Source: Phymorhynchus buccinoides (Eukaryota > Mollusca > Gastropoda > Neogastropoda > Raphitomidae). From it: a stretch of 64,000 bases of DNA. The stretch is from NCBI GenBank assembly GCA_017654935.2, contig CM065698.1:37069682-37133681 (forward strand), written 5' to 3'. Positions 1 to 10,703 of this stretch are shown in pieces. The notes under the pieces were generated by a model. The model saw nothing but the letters and a program-made list of their open reading frames with translations, did not search any database and was not told where the DNA came from. A program made the position numbers and the translations under genes. How positions within the stretch are numbered: position 1 is the stretch's first letter; the number at the start of each line of letters is the position of its first letter.

Positions 1-1109
1 ATATTGTCCATCCCGGTAACAGACAGTTTCAATTCTTTTGGGCCATTTTTGTTTACCAGTCAAGCACAGAATTTTCAGTTAACAGAACCCTGTGCGTGCA
101 AATGTTAGCACTCACCTAACCAAATTAGAATCGCTGGATCTACAGCAGACAGCTTTGTTAAACAAAAATACAAGACCCCTATAATACAAGATTATTTTTG
201 AAGGAGGCAGATCTTTTCTAGCAAAAAAGACCCGATCACTGGATTTTCCATATATTTTTTTCAAGACTGAAATGAAATGTGGGCTAAATGTCAGGTACGG
301 AGTCTTCGTTATGAAGACGTGATCTCTAGCCTAAGACTTTTTTTTTGTGTGTGCAATCTGACGGAAGTGCGTAAAAAAGTATTTCATGCGCAGACATGAT
401 GTGGCGCGAACGAACACGAACAACCGTTGTCAAAAGACGCCAAATAAAACTAAACAACCGGGCCGTCAACGCACACACCTCAGGCTACATCTATATCTTG
501 TTACAGAAAATATAAGTTAATGACGTTAAAATGTACCTATTTGTACACCACACTGAAAGTCTTGTGTTTCATTTTAAACAGCGTTTTTATTTCTTTTGCC
601 ATATATCTAATGGAGAGTCTTCTTTCTAGTGTCTACTCAGTAGGCCTACAGACACAAAAAGTAATCCTCCTGCAACCAAATGATTGGGTTTTCTTATGCT
701 CTATATGGATGCTTCTGACTGCTTTGATCATTGTGACTTGAAGGCTCACATACCAAAATCAAATATCCCGCTAATTTTAAAAGGTCACATAACTGTCAAT
801 CTCTGCCAACAAATCGATAGTCGTTCTTGTGTCCTTTATTGATGTAGTTCTGACTACTTTGATCATCGTGACTTGAAGGCTTATGTCAAAATCAAACATC
901 ATGCACCTAAAACTACTTAACTCCTCCAACGTCTGATATTTTTAGAGAGAAACGACAACGTTAAGGTTTGGATTTAAATTGGAAGGTCTAAAGGTTAAGT
1001 TGGACACAGCACACACACTGCACACACACACACAGCACATCATACACACAACCGAACATGTACGATACAATAGAATAAACTTTGTTTTAAAAAAACGAAC
1101 GACGTGAGG
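1..1109. other. Non-coding sequence with a two-copy direct repeat and a CA tract
   Basis: I see no gene here. A short direct repeat is visible: 712-766 and 847-900 share TTCTGACT, TTTGATCAT, GTGACTTGAAGGCT and AAAATCAAA in order, about 135 bp apart. A CA-rich tract lies at about 1003-1050. The longest open frames are short, AT-rich and have no recognisable motif. Confidence 0.5.
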
Positions 1110-1161
1110 AACCAAAAAGGCAATGTTACAGACTGAGTCAAACTTCCTCGTACAGAGGCTT

Positions 1162-1208
1162 ATAATATGATGCTTTACGTCCTCCAGGCCGAAGCCATAT
1201 GGGAGATA
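1162..1208 (-). mobile_element. Severely 5'-truncated LINE 3' end with 10-bp target-site duplication
   Basis: The insert is flanked by ACAGAGGCTT at 1152-1161 and again at 1209-1218. Read on the minus strand it contains CCCATATGGCTTCGGCC and then GGAGGACGTAAA. This closely resembles CCCATATGGCTTCAGCC then GAGGACGATAAA at 6088-6118, the 3' end of the LINE at 2.5-6.1 kb. The paralogous segment near 29.54 kb has a single ACAGAGG with no insert. Target-primed reverse transcription that aborted after under 50 nt explains this. Confidence 0.8.
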
Positions 1209-1276
1209 ACAGAGGCTTCTTAATTTCAGTGTGTTTAAAAGTCCACTAGAGATAAGACACCAAAGATGAAATAAAT

Positions 1277-1352
1277 AAATATGCAATATTGACACAGTAA
1301 TGAGGTGAATGAGGTTGTATTCACCTCATTATTGTGTCAATGTTACATATTT
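1277..1352. other. Near-perfect 34-nt stem hairpin with 8-nt loop (copy 1)
   Basis: The left arm 1277-1310 and right arm 1319-1352 are inverted copies with three mismatches, enclosing the loop GAGGTTGT. The inner 23 bp of stem (ATTGACAC...GAGGTGAAT) has a single mismatch. The same hairpin occurs in the second segment copy (30054-30138). It could be a pre-miRNA-like foldback, a structural RNA element of a transposon, or a remnant of terminal inverted repeats. The sequence alone does not decide. Confidence 0.75.
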
Positions 1353-1583
1353 TATGAGCTTCAGTTTGTCTTGCCTTTGCATTTGTGTAAGCGAGGCTTT
1401 AAAAAGTCCATGAAAATTATTAAAATCAACAAAATCATTTCAAATTTTGTATGGTGGTATATTCACAGCAGCTCCCTATCACACGACGACTGACAGCTGC
1501 AGCACAGAACCACTTCAAATTTTGGTCCTTGGTCTATATATTCCTGAAGCTGAAAATTGGTAATTGGTATAGAATTTAAAGTA

Positions 1584-1805
1584 GCGGGAAGAACGTCCAT
1601 GTAAAAAGCGCATGGACGGGTAAGAAGCCCACTCAATTATCTCATGAAATGAAGCAAATTTCAGTCTCTCAATTTTGCCCATCAGACGAACGTTAATGTC
1701 TAGCATTCGTCCTCATGGGCAAATTTGACTGAAATTTTCTTTATTCATGAGATTATATTGGGGTGGGCTTCTTACCCGCCCATGCGCTTTTTACCCGTCT
1801 TCCCC
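1584..1805. mobile_element. MITE with ~65-bp terminal inverted repeats and TA target-site duplication
   Basis: The ends GCGGGAAGA and TCTTCCCC begin long inverted repeats. Both arms contain AAAAAGCGCATG, ACGGGTAAGAAGCCCAC (GCGGGTAAGAAGCCCAC in the right arm) and ATCTCATGAA. The element is flanked by TA at 1582-1583 and 1806-1807. The paralogous segment at about 30.39 kb reads AAAGTATCAC, which is the empty site with one TA. The TA duplication and short non-coding body fit a non-autonomous Tc1/mariner-type element. Confidence 0.88.
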
Positions 1806-2063
1806 TATCACCCAAGACAAAATGCTGCAAGAAGCTTTTTGCTACTCTTTGTGACACTTTGATGTGAAACTTTCTCAGAGAAGTATAATTCATGTGGGCC
1901 TGATGCACACAATGCAGTAAATTCTGTATTTATCCTGTAGAGCGGGCCAAGAGTAACAGTAGAGCTGTACAGTATATGATTTTCTACAGAAATGAAAAAT
2001 CATGGTACGGCTTAGTCTTTCGGGGAAAGACTACGATTCCCAAACGAGGGGGCCTTTGCACTG

Positions 2064-2400
2064 ACGCGAAGAAGTTCAAAGAAGATGACAAGACGGTAGA
2101 CCGATGACTAGACCGAGAGATAAACAATATGAGCATGACTAAAAGGCAGATTTGCCCGAAAACAAAATCTAAAAACCTCTCAGCTGTGCAAAAGTTCAAA
2201 CAAAAATGAAAGGACAGTGAAGAGGTATGAAAACCGGTGATCTTGCGGGTCAGGATAAACATCCCCAACTGGAAGAAGAAGAAGAAGAAGAGGCCGCGAG
2301 GCCGATGACCTAACTACCCTAACCTGTCAAAAGCAATCTTGAACTTTCGGTCAGACCACGTGGTTCATGTGTTTATAATCAGAACGAGGCTAACTTCCTT
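2064..2400. other. Non-coding spacer with a GAA microsatellite
   Basis: No gene is visible. A short (GAA)n tract lies at about 2270-2292, followed by GAGGCCGCGAGGCCGATGACC. Confidence 0.5.
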
Positions 2401-2433
2401 GCACACACACACATACACACTGAGACACACAAT

Positions 2434-2500
<67 letters not shown>

Positions 2501-2507
2501 CACTCAC
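2401..2507. repeat. CA microsatellite
   Basis: An interrupted (CA)n tract runs straight into the 5' truncation point of the LINE beginning near 2508. No separate upstream flank of the LINE is preserved between the two. Confidence 0.9.
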
Positions 2508-2511
2508 GCTA

Positions 2512-3834
2512 AATCCTTGTAAATATACCGAGCTTGCTAGAGCCCTTCGTAGTATAAAAAAGGTAAATAAAGCAACAGGAGGTGATATCATCTCCTACAA
2601 GATAATCAAACAATTACCCCTAAATTATTTACAAATTTTACATGGATTCTACTCCAGATGTTGGGAGGGGGGGGAAATTCCACAAGCTTGGAAAGAGGCC
2701 CAAGTAATAGGGATCCCTAAACCCGGAAAACCGAAGAGGGATCCCAAAAGTTACCGGCCTATCTCCCTCACCCCTCATCTGGGTAAAGTTTATGAAAGAA
2801 TCGTGAGAACACGATTAGATTACTTTTTACAAAAAAATAACATTTTGCCCCCTTTCCAGGCAGGTTTTCGAAAAAATCGATCCTGTATGGAACAAGTAGT
2901 TAAATTGACCTCCCATGTCAAAAAAGCGTTTAATCGCCGTAGAATTATATTGTCTACGTTTTTTGACATTAAAGGGGCGTACGACTCAGTTTGGCATGGG
3001 AGGTTACTTCAAAAAATTAGCAGGCTCGGTATAGCGGGCAACACGTTTAATTTTATCAAAGCCTTTTTAGAGAATAGAAAGATGAGAGTTAACGTGGGAC
3101 AGTCCCTGTCCAGAGTTTACACCTTGGACATGGGCGTCCCACAGGGGAGCATGATCGCACCAACTCTGTTTAACATCATGCTCCACGACATACAGAACAT
3201 ACCATTGGGAAAATCAAAAATTTCTATGTATGCCGATGATATCGCGATATGGACACCCCCAAATACGAAAAAATACTTATTAATGCATAAAGAACACCAA
3301 CGCCATATAACAGCTATAGCAACGTACCTCCAGGATAATGGCTTTTCATTGTCACAGGACAAATGCGAATTTATGGTCTTTTCTAACAAAAGAGACAAAA
3401 CTGATTTCACAATAGACATACTAGGAACGGAAAAAAAACAGAGCACAAAAGTTAAATTCTTGGGAGTCATTCTTACTCCTACGTTAAATTGGACACCACA
3501 CATTGAACACACAGCAAAAAAAGCTTCGCAAGCCTTGAATTTTATCAAAGTAATATCTAAAGAAAGATGGGCTAAGGACCCAAAATTCTTGGTTAACCTG
3601 GTTAGGGCCCTGGTGCGCAGCCGATTGACCTACGGAATGGAAGCCTTTCACTCGTTAACGAAAAGTCAGTTTTTAAAACTACAAGCTATAGAGACTAAGG
3701 CACTTAAAATTGCACTCGGTGTCCCTGTGTACGGAGTAAACAAGTTAGTGTACAGGGACATCGGGTGGCTGCCATTAGAGAACTTGATGAAGGGTAAACT
3801 GTGCCAATTTTCTAATACGCTGGTATGCAGCTAA
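2512..3834 (+). pseudogene. LINE reverse transcriptase domain, 5'-truncated and frameshifted
   Basis: Reverse transcriptase that would copy the element RNA at a nicked chromosomal target. The frame is open from the CA repeat, with no credible start codon. RT motifs appear in order: KPGKPKRDPKSYRPISL (about 2710-2770), FFDIKGAYDSVW (about 2959-2994, with the first catalytic Asp), MGVPQGSMIAPTLFN (about 3130-3174) and the catalytic YADD box at 3229-3240. Thumb-like sequence follows, and the frame stops at 3832-3834. The RNase H region resumes one frame over from about 3821, so a single-base indel near 3815-3821 has broken a once continuous ORF2. The endonuclease half is absent. The catalytic residues look intact, but the copy cannot make a full ORF2 protein. 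Confidence 0.9.
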
Positions 3835-4969
3835 AACAGAATCATTTAAAGAATTCAAAATGAATATGATAGATCCTTTTTTGAATTATGAGACCAAAAA
3901 GAAAAAAAATCCCACAGCAAGTGATAAGAACACCAATATTATACATTTCTCTGCTAATTTGTTTAAAGAGGCAAGCCTGGACTTGCAGGATGTCTCACTA
4001 CACCCTTCGGCGTGCTTTCCCCCATGGGAAAGAGAAGAAATCCAATATGATACAACTTTAAATAGCAAATTTTCGAAAGAAGAGGTCAATCTAATAAGCA
4101 CAGCAGCTAAAGAAAAAATTAAAGCAGCTAAATATTATTTACAAATTTATACTGATGGTTCTAAAATTGACCATAAGGTGGGGTGTGCTTTTACCATCCC
4201 CACCTTAGAAATAACAAAATCCTTTCAATTAAACGACCATCTTTCAATTTTCAGTGCCGAGTTATGGGCAATACTCGAAGTATGCTCTTTCTTAAACAAT
4301 CTAACTAATCCCCCAATAAATGTAGTTATCTACACTGACTCACTATCCTCCATCCAGGCCCTTCAGGGAGAAACAAACAACAGACTGGAAATTATAAATG
4401 AAATTAGAATATTGACACATCAAATCATACTCAAGGGAACTTCAATAGTCATAACCTGGATACCCTCCCATTGTGGGATATTGGGCAATGACCGAGCCGA
4501 TAGGGCGGCCAAAAATGCCGCTGAAGAAAGATCGGGTACCCTAATTAACATTAAATTATCTATAAAAGAATCCAAAAGTAAATTAAAAAGAGCAGCATTC
4601 CAAGAGTGGAGCAGAGAGCTAGAAATCTATGCCAAAGCCCACTCTTGGGATCACATAATAGTCAAAGGCGGCCTTTTTCTGCCTATCAAACCATACTTAC
4701 AATCATTAATTTTCAGATTAAGAACCAGATCAAATCCATGTACATACATCGAGGTAAAATGTGAATGTGGGAAAACCCTCGACATAGAACATCTTTTTAA
4801 TCCATGTGCAAATATTATAAAAGAACTAATTCCACTTATTCAAAAACTTAAAATATACAATATAACGTACTCTAAACTAATAATACATAAACATATAACA
4901 GAAGGGTGGGCCCCTTTGGTCTGGCTGGCCGAAGCCTTAGTCAAAACTTCCTTTGGTCAGCATTTCTGA
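3821..4969 (+). pseudogene. LINE RNase H domain and C-terminal CCHC region (rest of broken ORF2)
   Basis: This continues the LINE ORF2 after a frameshift. The first ATG is at 3860, but in-frame coding sequence is already visible from 3821, so the ATG is probably not a real start. Counting from 3860, the RNase H acidic residues are present: D99 in YTDGSK, E134 in FSAELWAIL, D160 in YTDSLSSIQ and D211 in GNDRADRAA, with H204 in WIPSHCG. This domain removes RNA from RNA-DNA hybrids during retrotransposition. A CCHC-type knuckle follows (C301, C303, H311, C316 in KCECGKTLDIEHLFNPC), as in I-like elements. The frame ends with TGA at 4967-4969. Confidence 0.88.
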
Positions 4970-6131
4970 TCAAGAAGGGAAACAAAACAAAATAAGATTT
5001 AATTGTAAACTTTTAAATAAATGATTTTAATGACGGGAATAGGGTCCCTCCGGACAGCGGGCCGCGTACCTACCCACAGTCCATCCCCAAACCCATAAAT
5101 TTTTTTTAGTTTTCCCTTTTTAACTTGCGGCATGTACTACACATGACCGGTAGGACTCTTTTGAATCCGAGTAAATTTTACTCCCTTTCCCCTAGTAGAT
5201 GGGTGCGCGGCCCGACCTCCGGGGGGGTGCCTTCGTAGTCGCGAACGTTAAATTACGGTCAGGGTTATCCCAATAGGTCCCCCCCCACTGTTTTGGCCGG
5301 AGAGGAGGGGGTCCCTCTACCTCCCTCCCTCCGACCTAAACAAGTAGGAATCGTTAACTATCCCCGTCATGAAGTACTAAGTTTTAAAATTTTGGTTTTA
5401 AAAATATCTTAAATATAGATGGTTTTTAATAAACTATGAAAATAACAAAATTTCTTTAAAATCTTAACAATTGGAGACTTGGGGTCCACAGAGCAACTTT
5501 TTCTGCCCGGGCTCGGCCAAATTTGTTAGTGCCTTTCTTTTTTGAGTCTGTGGTAGAAATAAGTCTGTAAATATTTTTTCTTGGGACCCCAGTCTATCTA
5601 CTTTTCATACAATTTTTTCTCACTATGTGAGAAATTGATTGATATATTCTTTTTAAACACTGTATAAATAGTTGTCCACTTGTAGTGGTAACTTTTTAAC
5701 AACGAGAATTTTTCATTAAAATAAAGTCTAATAAGACACAAATATGTAAATATCGTTGTTTGACCTTCATTGAAATTTTTTAACATTTTCATTAAATACT
5801 TGTTCTTTTAAAATCATAGTGGTCCTGAAGTTTTAATCATTAGGCTCTCGCCAGGAGGGGTACAGCTCTAAAATATAATTTTAATCATTCATTTTTATCT
5901 AAAAAGTCAAGTTTTAACTAGACAGTAGTCTCGTACGGGCCATGGCTCATAAAATGTAAAAAACCTTGACCTTTATTCAAGAGATAAACAATTATAAATA
6001 GTAAAACAAATATCTAAAGTAAAATAAAAATATTTTTTTTCTCTTCCCCTCCCCCCCCTTTCCAAATAACTAAAAATAGATCGTAATGTCCCATATGGCT
6101 TCAGCCGAGAGGACGATAAACATAATTAATT
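4970..6131 (+). other. 3' UTR of the I-like LINE
   Basis: Non-coding. The first part (about 5030-5350) is G/C-rich with a C-run at 5280-5287. The rest is AT-rich. It ends in the tail signature GAGGACGATAAAC. Only short stop-bounded frames are seen. Confidence 0.6.
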
Positions 6132-7204
6132 GTATATATAATTGTACTTCCTTGTCAATTTTTGTATGTGGGTTGTTCATTAAACACTGGCAACGGGTCC
6201 ATAAAGCAGGAACAAAAGGCATGGACACTACACATTGACCTAAATATAGAATCCGTGCAAAAGGTCAGGTCACGGACTTCAAACTTTTGCATTCCTATGA
6301 AGAATACCTCTCCTCTTTGCATGCACAGTTCCAGCTCTCTACGCCAGGTTTAAAGGTCATTTTGTTAGCTTCTTTGAGGCAATGGTCAGAGCTGTGATTT
6401 TGAGCTTTTTGCGAGGGTCTACGTGCCAAGAATGTTTCGTCCAGCCCCTTCAAAATATATTCAAACTGGGTTCCCGCTGTGATAACTGATCATGAATGTA
6501 TATGGTTATATGGGTCTAACGCCAACAGTTTTGTAATTATGGGCACCTTTATCTGGACAGACTGTCATCATGTAACAGCTTCAAGGTCGAATGTAAAGGT
6601 CAAGTGGCTTTTAAATGTCTCCAACTGCATTCCTTAGATCATGGTGATCAAGAATATATATATAATTTTTTTTATATGGTTCCGTGGGTGTAAACCCATT
6701 GTGGTGTCCAAACTACAGCCACAGTGTGAAAAAAAGGTTCAAAAGTCAAGGTCAAGGTCATTAGGATAATCAATACTTTGCACCACACATGACCTTTGGT
6801 CATTTCTACAAACCTGCCAACTTTGAAGCCTGTAGCTGAAAACAAATGTTAAAGATAATGTGTCCAAAACACCAATCTGACCCCTCCAAGGTCTATAACC
6901 TTGATCGGTATCCAACATTCCAAAACATCATTATTCAATGCACCCCTGTCCTAAGTTTAAAGATTGTAACTGTAAGTCCAACAATATGAAAGTTATGGTC
7001 TCAAGAAGAAATGTTGGTTTTCAAGGTCAAACTTCAAGGTCAAGGTCAGCACATTATATATTTTTTCCATTGGATCATTCCTACACTGTGATACACCACC
7101 AAGCAAACTTTGAAGCCATTCTGTCCACTGGTCGTTCCTGGTATTGCAGTACCCCCAGGACTCTACTCCAGGATCGTCCCACTATCTTTATAGTTATATA
7201 TATT
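6132..7204. repeat. Non-coding repeat-like block with clustered AAGGTCA motifs
   Basis: No protein is visible. The block holds many copies of AAGGTCA, including TCAAGGTCAAGGTCA at 6746-6760 and 7034-7048 and TCAAGGTCA at 7021-7029. The composition and position just before a LINE-like tail at 7205-7250 suggest an old LINE 3' region or another mollusc-type repeat. Confidence 0.4.
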
Positions 7205-7250
7205 TAATGTCCCATAATATATGTGCCTGTTCCAGGCCGGTGGACGTTAA
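7205..7250 (+). mobile_element. LINE 3'-tail signature, third occurrence
   Basis: AATGTCCCATAATATATG, then CCAGGCCGGTGGACGTTAAAC, resembles the tails at 6081-6128 and (reverse strand) 1162-1208. It probably marks the 3' end of a diverged, 5'-truncated LINE whose body would be the block at 6132-7204. Confidence 0.5.
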
Positions 7251-7768
7251 ACGAATTTTCACTCTGTCCACTGGTTCATGAGATACATTAAATATATAGC
7301 ACAAAGAAGGAAATTTTGTTTTGTGAGTCTTCCTTGGCGGAGGTTTGCAACTGGCGGTTCAAAATTCAGGATCTGAATAGGTTGTGACATAATGATCAAG
7401 AATATATAAATAAATAGGGTTCTTTAAACATGAGACTATAATTTCCGTCCACAATTCTTGCATAGATTTAGAATATGAGGGTATTGTGATTAACCTCTGC
7501 AAGTAGTCTTACATTATTTCTGTTTTGTACTTCTTTGGCATGTGAGTCACTGCGTTTCTTGAGAGGAACTGACCAAGAAAAACAGAATGACCCAATCTTG
7601 GATACTTTTGCTACTACAAAATTGCCCAAGTCAGACTTAGACATTTGTGCAATAAGCGTGACGACATAATTGTTCACCTTCGTCATTGTCAGTACGGTGA
7701 ATTACACGTTCCATAAAGTTGTAAGAGATGCGATGGTGTAATAACTTAGGCCTAAGTAGGCTACCTCT
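7251..7768. other. Unassigned non-coding sequence
   Basis: Short open frames only, with no recognisable domain. It ends at the 17-bp duplicated target of the next insertion. Confidence 0.4.
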
Positions 7769-7785
7769 AAGTTGCGTTGTAGTAG

Positions 7786-8543
7786 TGTTTTTTTCGGTTC
7801 TGGACCGACTCCTACCCAGAGTGTGTGGCTGTGGGCTCAATGGGAAGGCTAACACCACACAGTTGAGTTTCATCCGCTTAACGGATGCGATTCTGGGAGT
7901 GTTGCTCTAATTTCAAGACCAACACGTCACTGCAGGTGTCTGTAGTTCGCCGGGATATATCATTATGAAAGGAAGCGTAGAATACAGCCCTGTCATGCAG
8001 TCTCAGACCAATATGGAACTCCATAGCATCATCATATAGTTATCCGTCTCATTTCCATCAATCATTAAAAAATAAAAAATAAAGTATCAAATTCTGTGGC
8101 TTTGCAAGCCCTGCTCTCATGGTTACCTCAGTTTCGTTTTCTGATCCAGTCTATGCCTTGGTGCGTTCGGGTCAAAGTCATGGGGATCAGTGTGTTCTGG
8201 GGAGCTGTCGGTGGACGGTCGTGGTGGCGCCCTCGGAGGAGGACCTCACTCACGCTGGCTCCGCGACTAAAAGAATAGTGTCGTCAGTAGGGGGCTTAGT
8301 AGGTGTTATGAACAGGCTCTACTGAACTCCACCGAAGTGACTCAGCAGCAGTGCAGTGTCTCCTCGGTTGATTGCCTCCTGACGGCCTAACATAGATTAG
8401 CTCCCCTTGGACTACTGGTCTCTGATTCTGCGACCTGAACGTGCGGAGGTGTGGCTGCGAGTTGGGACTCGGAATGGGTGGCGTGGGAGCAACGCCACTG
8501 TACGGCCCAGAAGATGGGACAGCAAAAAAACAAAAACAAAAAA
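7786..8543 (+). mobile_element. 758-bp retroposon bracketed by a 17-bp target-site duplication
   Basis: AAGTTGCGTTGTAGTAG occurs at 7769-7785 and again at 8544-8560, bracketing a 758-bp insert that ends in an A-rich tail (AAAAAAACAAAAACAAAAAAAA). The tail and long duplication indicate LINE-style insertion. The 3' part (about 8090-8525) matches 46279-46735 over its whole length, including GGCTTTGCAAGCCCTGCTCT, TGTTCTGGGGAGCTGTCGGT and CAGGCTCTACTGAACTCCAC. The 5' part (7786-8088) has no match at 46 kb, so that copy may be 5'-truncated, or this copy may be a fusion of two elements. No protein is evident. Confidence 0.85.
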
Positions 8544-8560
8544 AAGTTGCGTTGTAGTAG

Positions 8561-10703
8561 GCCTACAGTATGATCAGCTTTGGCCGGTCAGTCAGTGTGT
8601 GGTGTGGTGTGGTGTGGTGTGGTGTGTTGTGTGTGTGTGTGCCAAAAAATAAAATCTTGAGACAGCACACATCATTTTTGATTCAAGACGTAAAGAAGTC
8701 AAAACTTCTTGTTTCAAATTTTAAAACATTTATTAAAAAGATCAATTCCATTTTCATATCCCACGCATGGAACACACTCACACACACCTACACACACAAA
8801 CATTTAAAAATACGCATACAGTATCTGCAAATTCACTACACAAATAGGAAAAATTACGCTTTTCCAATCACCAAAGCCACTTGACAAACCTACACTAATT
8901 ATAAAAGTCACTGTCTATCTTGTCTGTCTGTCTGTTTATGGTCTGTCTAGTTTGGGATGCAGCGAGCAAGCAGAAAGGTGGCTGTATGCGGAGTAGAAGC
9001 GTGAGCTCGATGTGGCACATTCACACTAACAAAGCAAGTCAGCGGATCACTAGTAACATATTTTACTGCTTACAAGTTGATATATTTTCCAGACTGAAAC
9101 CCCTGGGCCTTAACAGGACTTACTTCTTCTTCTTCTGTGTTCCCAGGCCATATGGCCATAACGGGTAAGCTATGTATGTGTCCGGTTTTCAGTTTTCACT
9201 GGTCTCCCTGCTGCTGTGCACAGCCGACACATTCCGATTTCGGAGGAGTTCAAAGGGAAAAAAATTATTTGGAAGATTTTTTTTTTTTTAAAGGCAGGAG
9301 AATGGGTCAATAAGCTGTTGTCTTACCCTGGCTTAAAGACTCCAGGGATCATCCCAACAGCCGAAGCACTTGAACACTATGGTAGAAATGCAACAGCTAG
9401 GGACGAGAACATTACGTGTGTGACCGTTTTCGATTACCCCACCACGTGGGCAGCCACACTCTGACTTCGGAGTCAGAAGTCAGAAAGATGGTAGGATAAC
9501 AGAAAGCTAAGGAAAAAGGCAGTCAAAGAGAGTGGCAGATTACAAGCACATAACTTCCAGAAGGTGGGGGAACTATTTATACGAAAGACCCCCCGTATCC
9601 CCATGGGGAGAATAGGACTTACAATTTAGCAAGAAACAATAATAACAAAATAAGAACTTTCTGTAAAATGGACCTCACAATAAGGTGCACCCAACAGTCC
9701 GAACAAGGTGGTAGTTCATTTTGATTGAAAAGGTTGGCACAACTTTTATTCTTCTACCACTTTTTAAGCCCTCTGTGATGGTCTATTATGTGGTGTGAAT
9801 AATAATTGTCTATTTCTAAACAGGCTTCTGTTTCATAACAATGCAGATAGTTAGTTAACTGGGACTGTTTTATGCACTGATGCTGGCCAACAGTCATTTA
9901 CCAATGCGTTAAATGTTCAAATGACCGTTAGTTGCTTCTTTTTTTAACAACAACAAAAAACATAACTAACGTTTATGAGGGGAGCCACCAAAATCAAGGA
10001 CTACTGAATCGAACTTCCACAGTTACACTGATTAAACAAAAACTTTAGTCTGACAAATCAAAAGATGGAACCAATAAGTCATTTTCTTACTGCTAACAAC
10101 TATGCATAGCTACTAACTTTTCCAATGCAAGGTTTTGACAGACCACCAAGATATGACATTTTCAAGAAACAGCGCATGCCCAGTCTCTGGTTGCATGTAC
10201 AATTATGCCCCTCCCCCTTCCCTCTCTACCTTCTTTCTCCCTCCCCTACTCCCTCTCCATTTCTCTTCCCCTAAAACAAATCACCAACATACACATGGGT
10301 GCAACTACACAAAATGAAAAAAAAACCCTGAAAGGCTGGGGTCCAGGGGTAATGTCCCCCTGCAGCTGAAGAAAAAAATTGATTTATGAAGGTATTTTAG
10401 TTTGCTTTTTCCCCAATTTATACAAATGCTTATTTTAAAGTGTTTGAAAAATACAGTAGACACACAAAGACCTTGTTTGGCAAATAAAAAAAAAAAGAGC
10501 TTCCTTTTCTGGTAAAATTCCAAAATAGGAAATCCTGGTAAAATTCCAAAACAGGAAATCCTTGCATACCATGCAAAAAAGATTAACGTTTTGAATTCAC
10601 AACAGTGTTTTAAGATCTAGGCTAAAAAAAAGTTGCTGGAATTGAACAAAAGACTACAGCCAAGTAATTCTTTGACCTATGATTTTTGTTAAACAAAAAA
10701 AAT
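8561..10703. other. Unassigned non-coding sequence with low-complexity patches
   Basis: GT-rich repeats lie at about 8598-8641 and a T-run at 9277-9290. AATAAGGTGCACC then CAGTCCGAACAAGG near 9675-9710 resembles one end of the MITE family at 10704. Short frames lack recognisable domains. Confidence 0.4.

Larger units (their letters stand above)
1110..2063 (+). repeat. Segmental repeat, copy 1 (partner at 29480-30685)
   Basis: Long stretches match 29480-30685 in the same order and orientation. Shared blocks include CAATGTTACAGACTG (CAATGCTACAGACTG in the partner), the hairpin at 1277-1352, TTGGTCCTTGGTCTATATAT, GACAAAATGCTGCAAGAAGC and AATTCATGTGGGCCTGATGC. Copy 1 carries two insertions that copy 2 lacks: a 47-bp LINE end (1162-1208) and a 222-bp MITE (1584-1805). 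Copy 2 differs mainly by longer homopolymers. I cannot name the parent element and no protein is apparent. It could be a non-coding part of a larger transposon or a true duplication. Confidence 0.85.
2508..6131 (+). mobile_element. 5'-truncated I-superfamily-like LINE (RT + RNase H, long 3' UTR)
   Basis: The element holds an RT domain (2512-3834) and an RNase H plus CCHC region (3821-4969) in an adjacent frame, then a non-coding tail. The tail ends near the signature CCCATATGGCTTCAGCC then GAGGACGATAAACATAATTAAT (6088-6128). ORF1 and the apurinic endonuclease domain are missing, which is the usual 5' truncation of LINEs. RNase H downstream of RT points to the I superfamily (I, Nimb, Ingi groups). 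I infer the 3' boundary from the similar tail in the tiny insertion at 1162-1208. No flanking duplication could be fixed because the 5' side is CA repeat. Confidence 0.8.

Noticed and set aside
3117..3548. 143-codon minus-strand frame opposite the LINE RT
   Set aside because: Antisense shadow of the RT coding sequence.
8096..8325. Short overlapping frames in the retroposon as a protein
   Set aside because: The corresponding frames are not preserved in the second copy at 46.3 kb.
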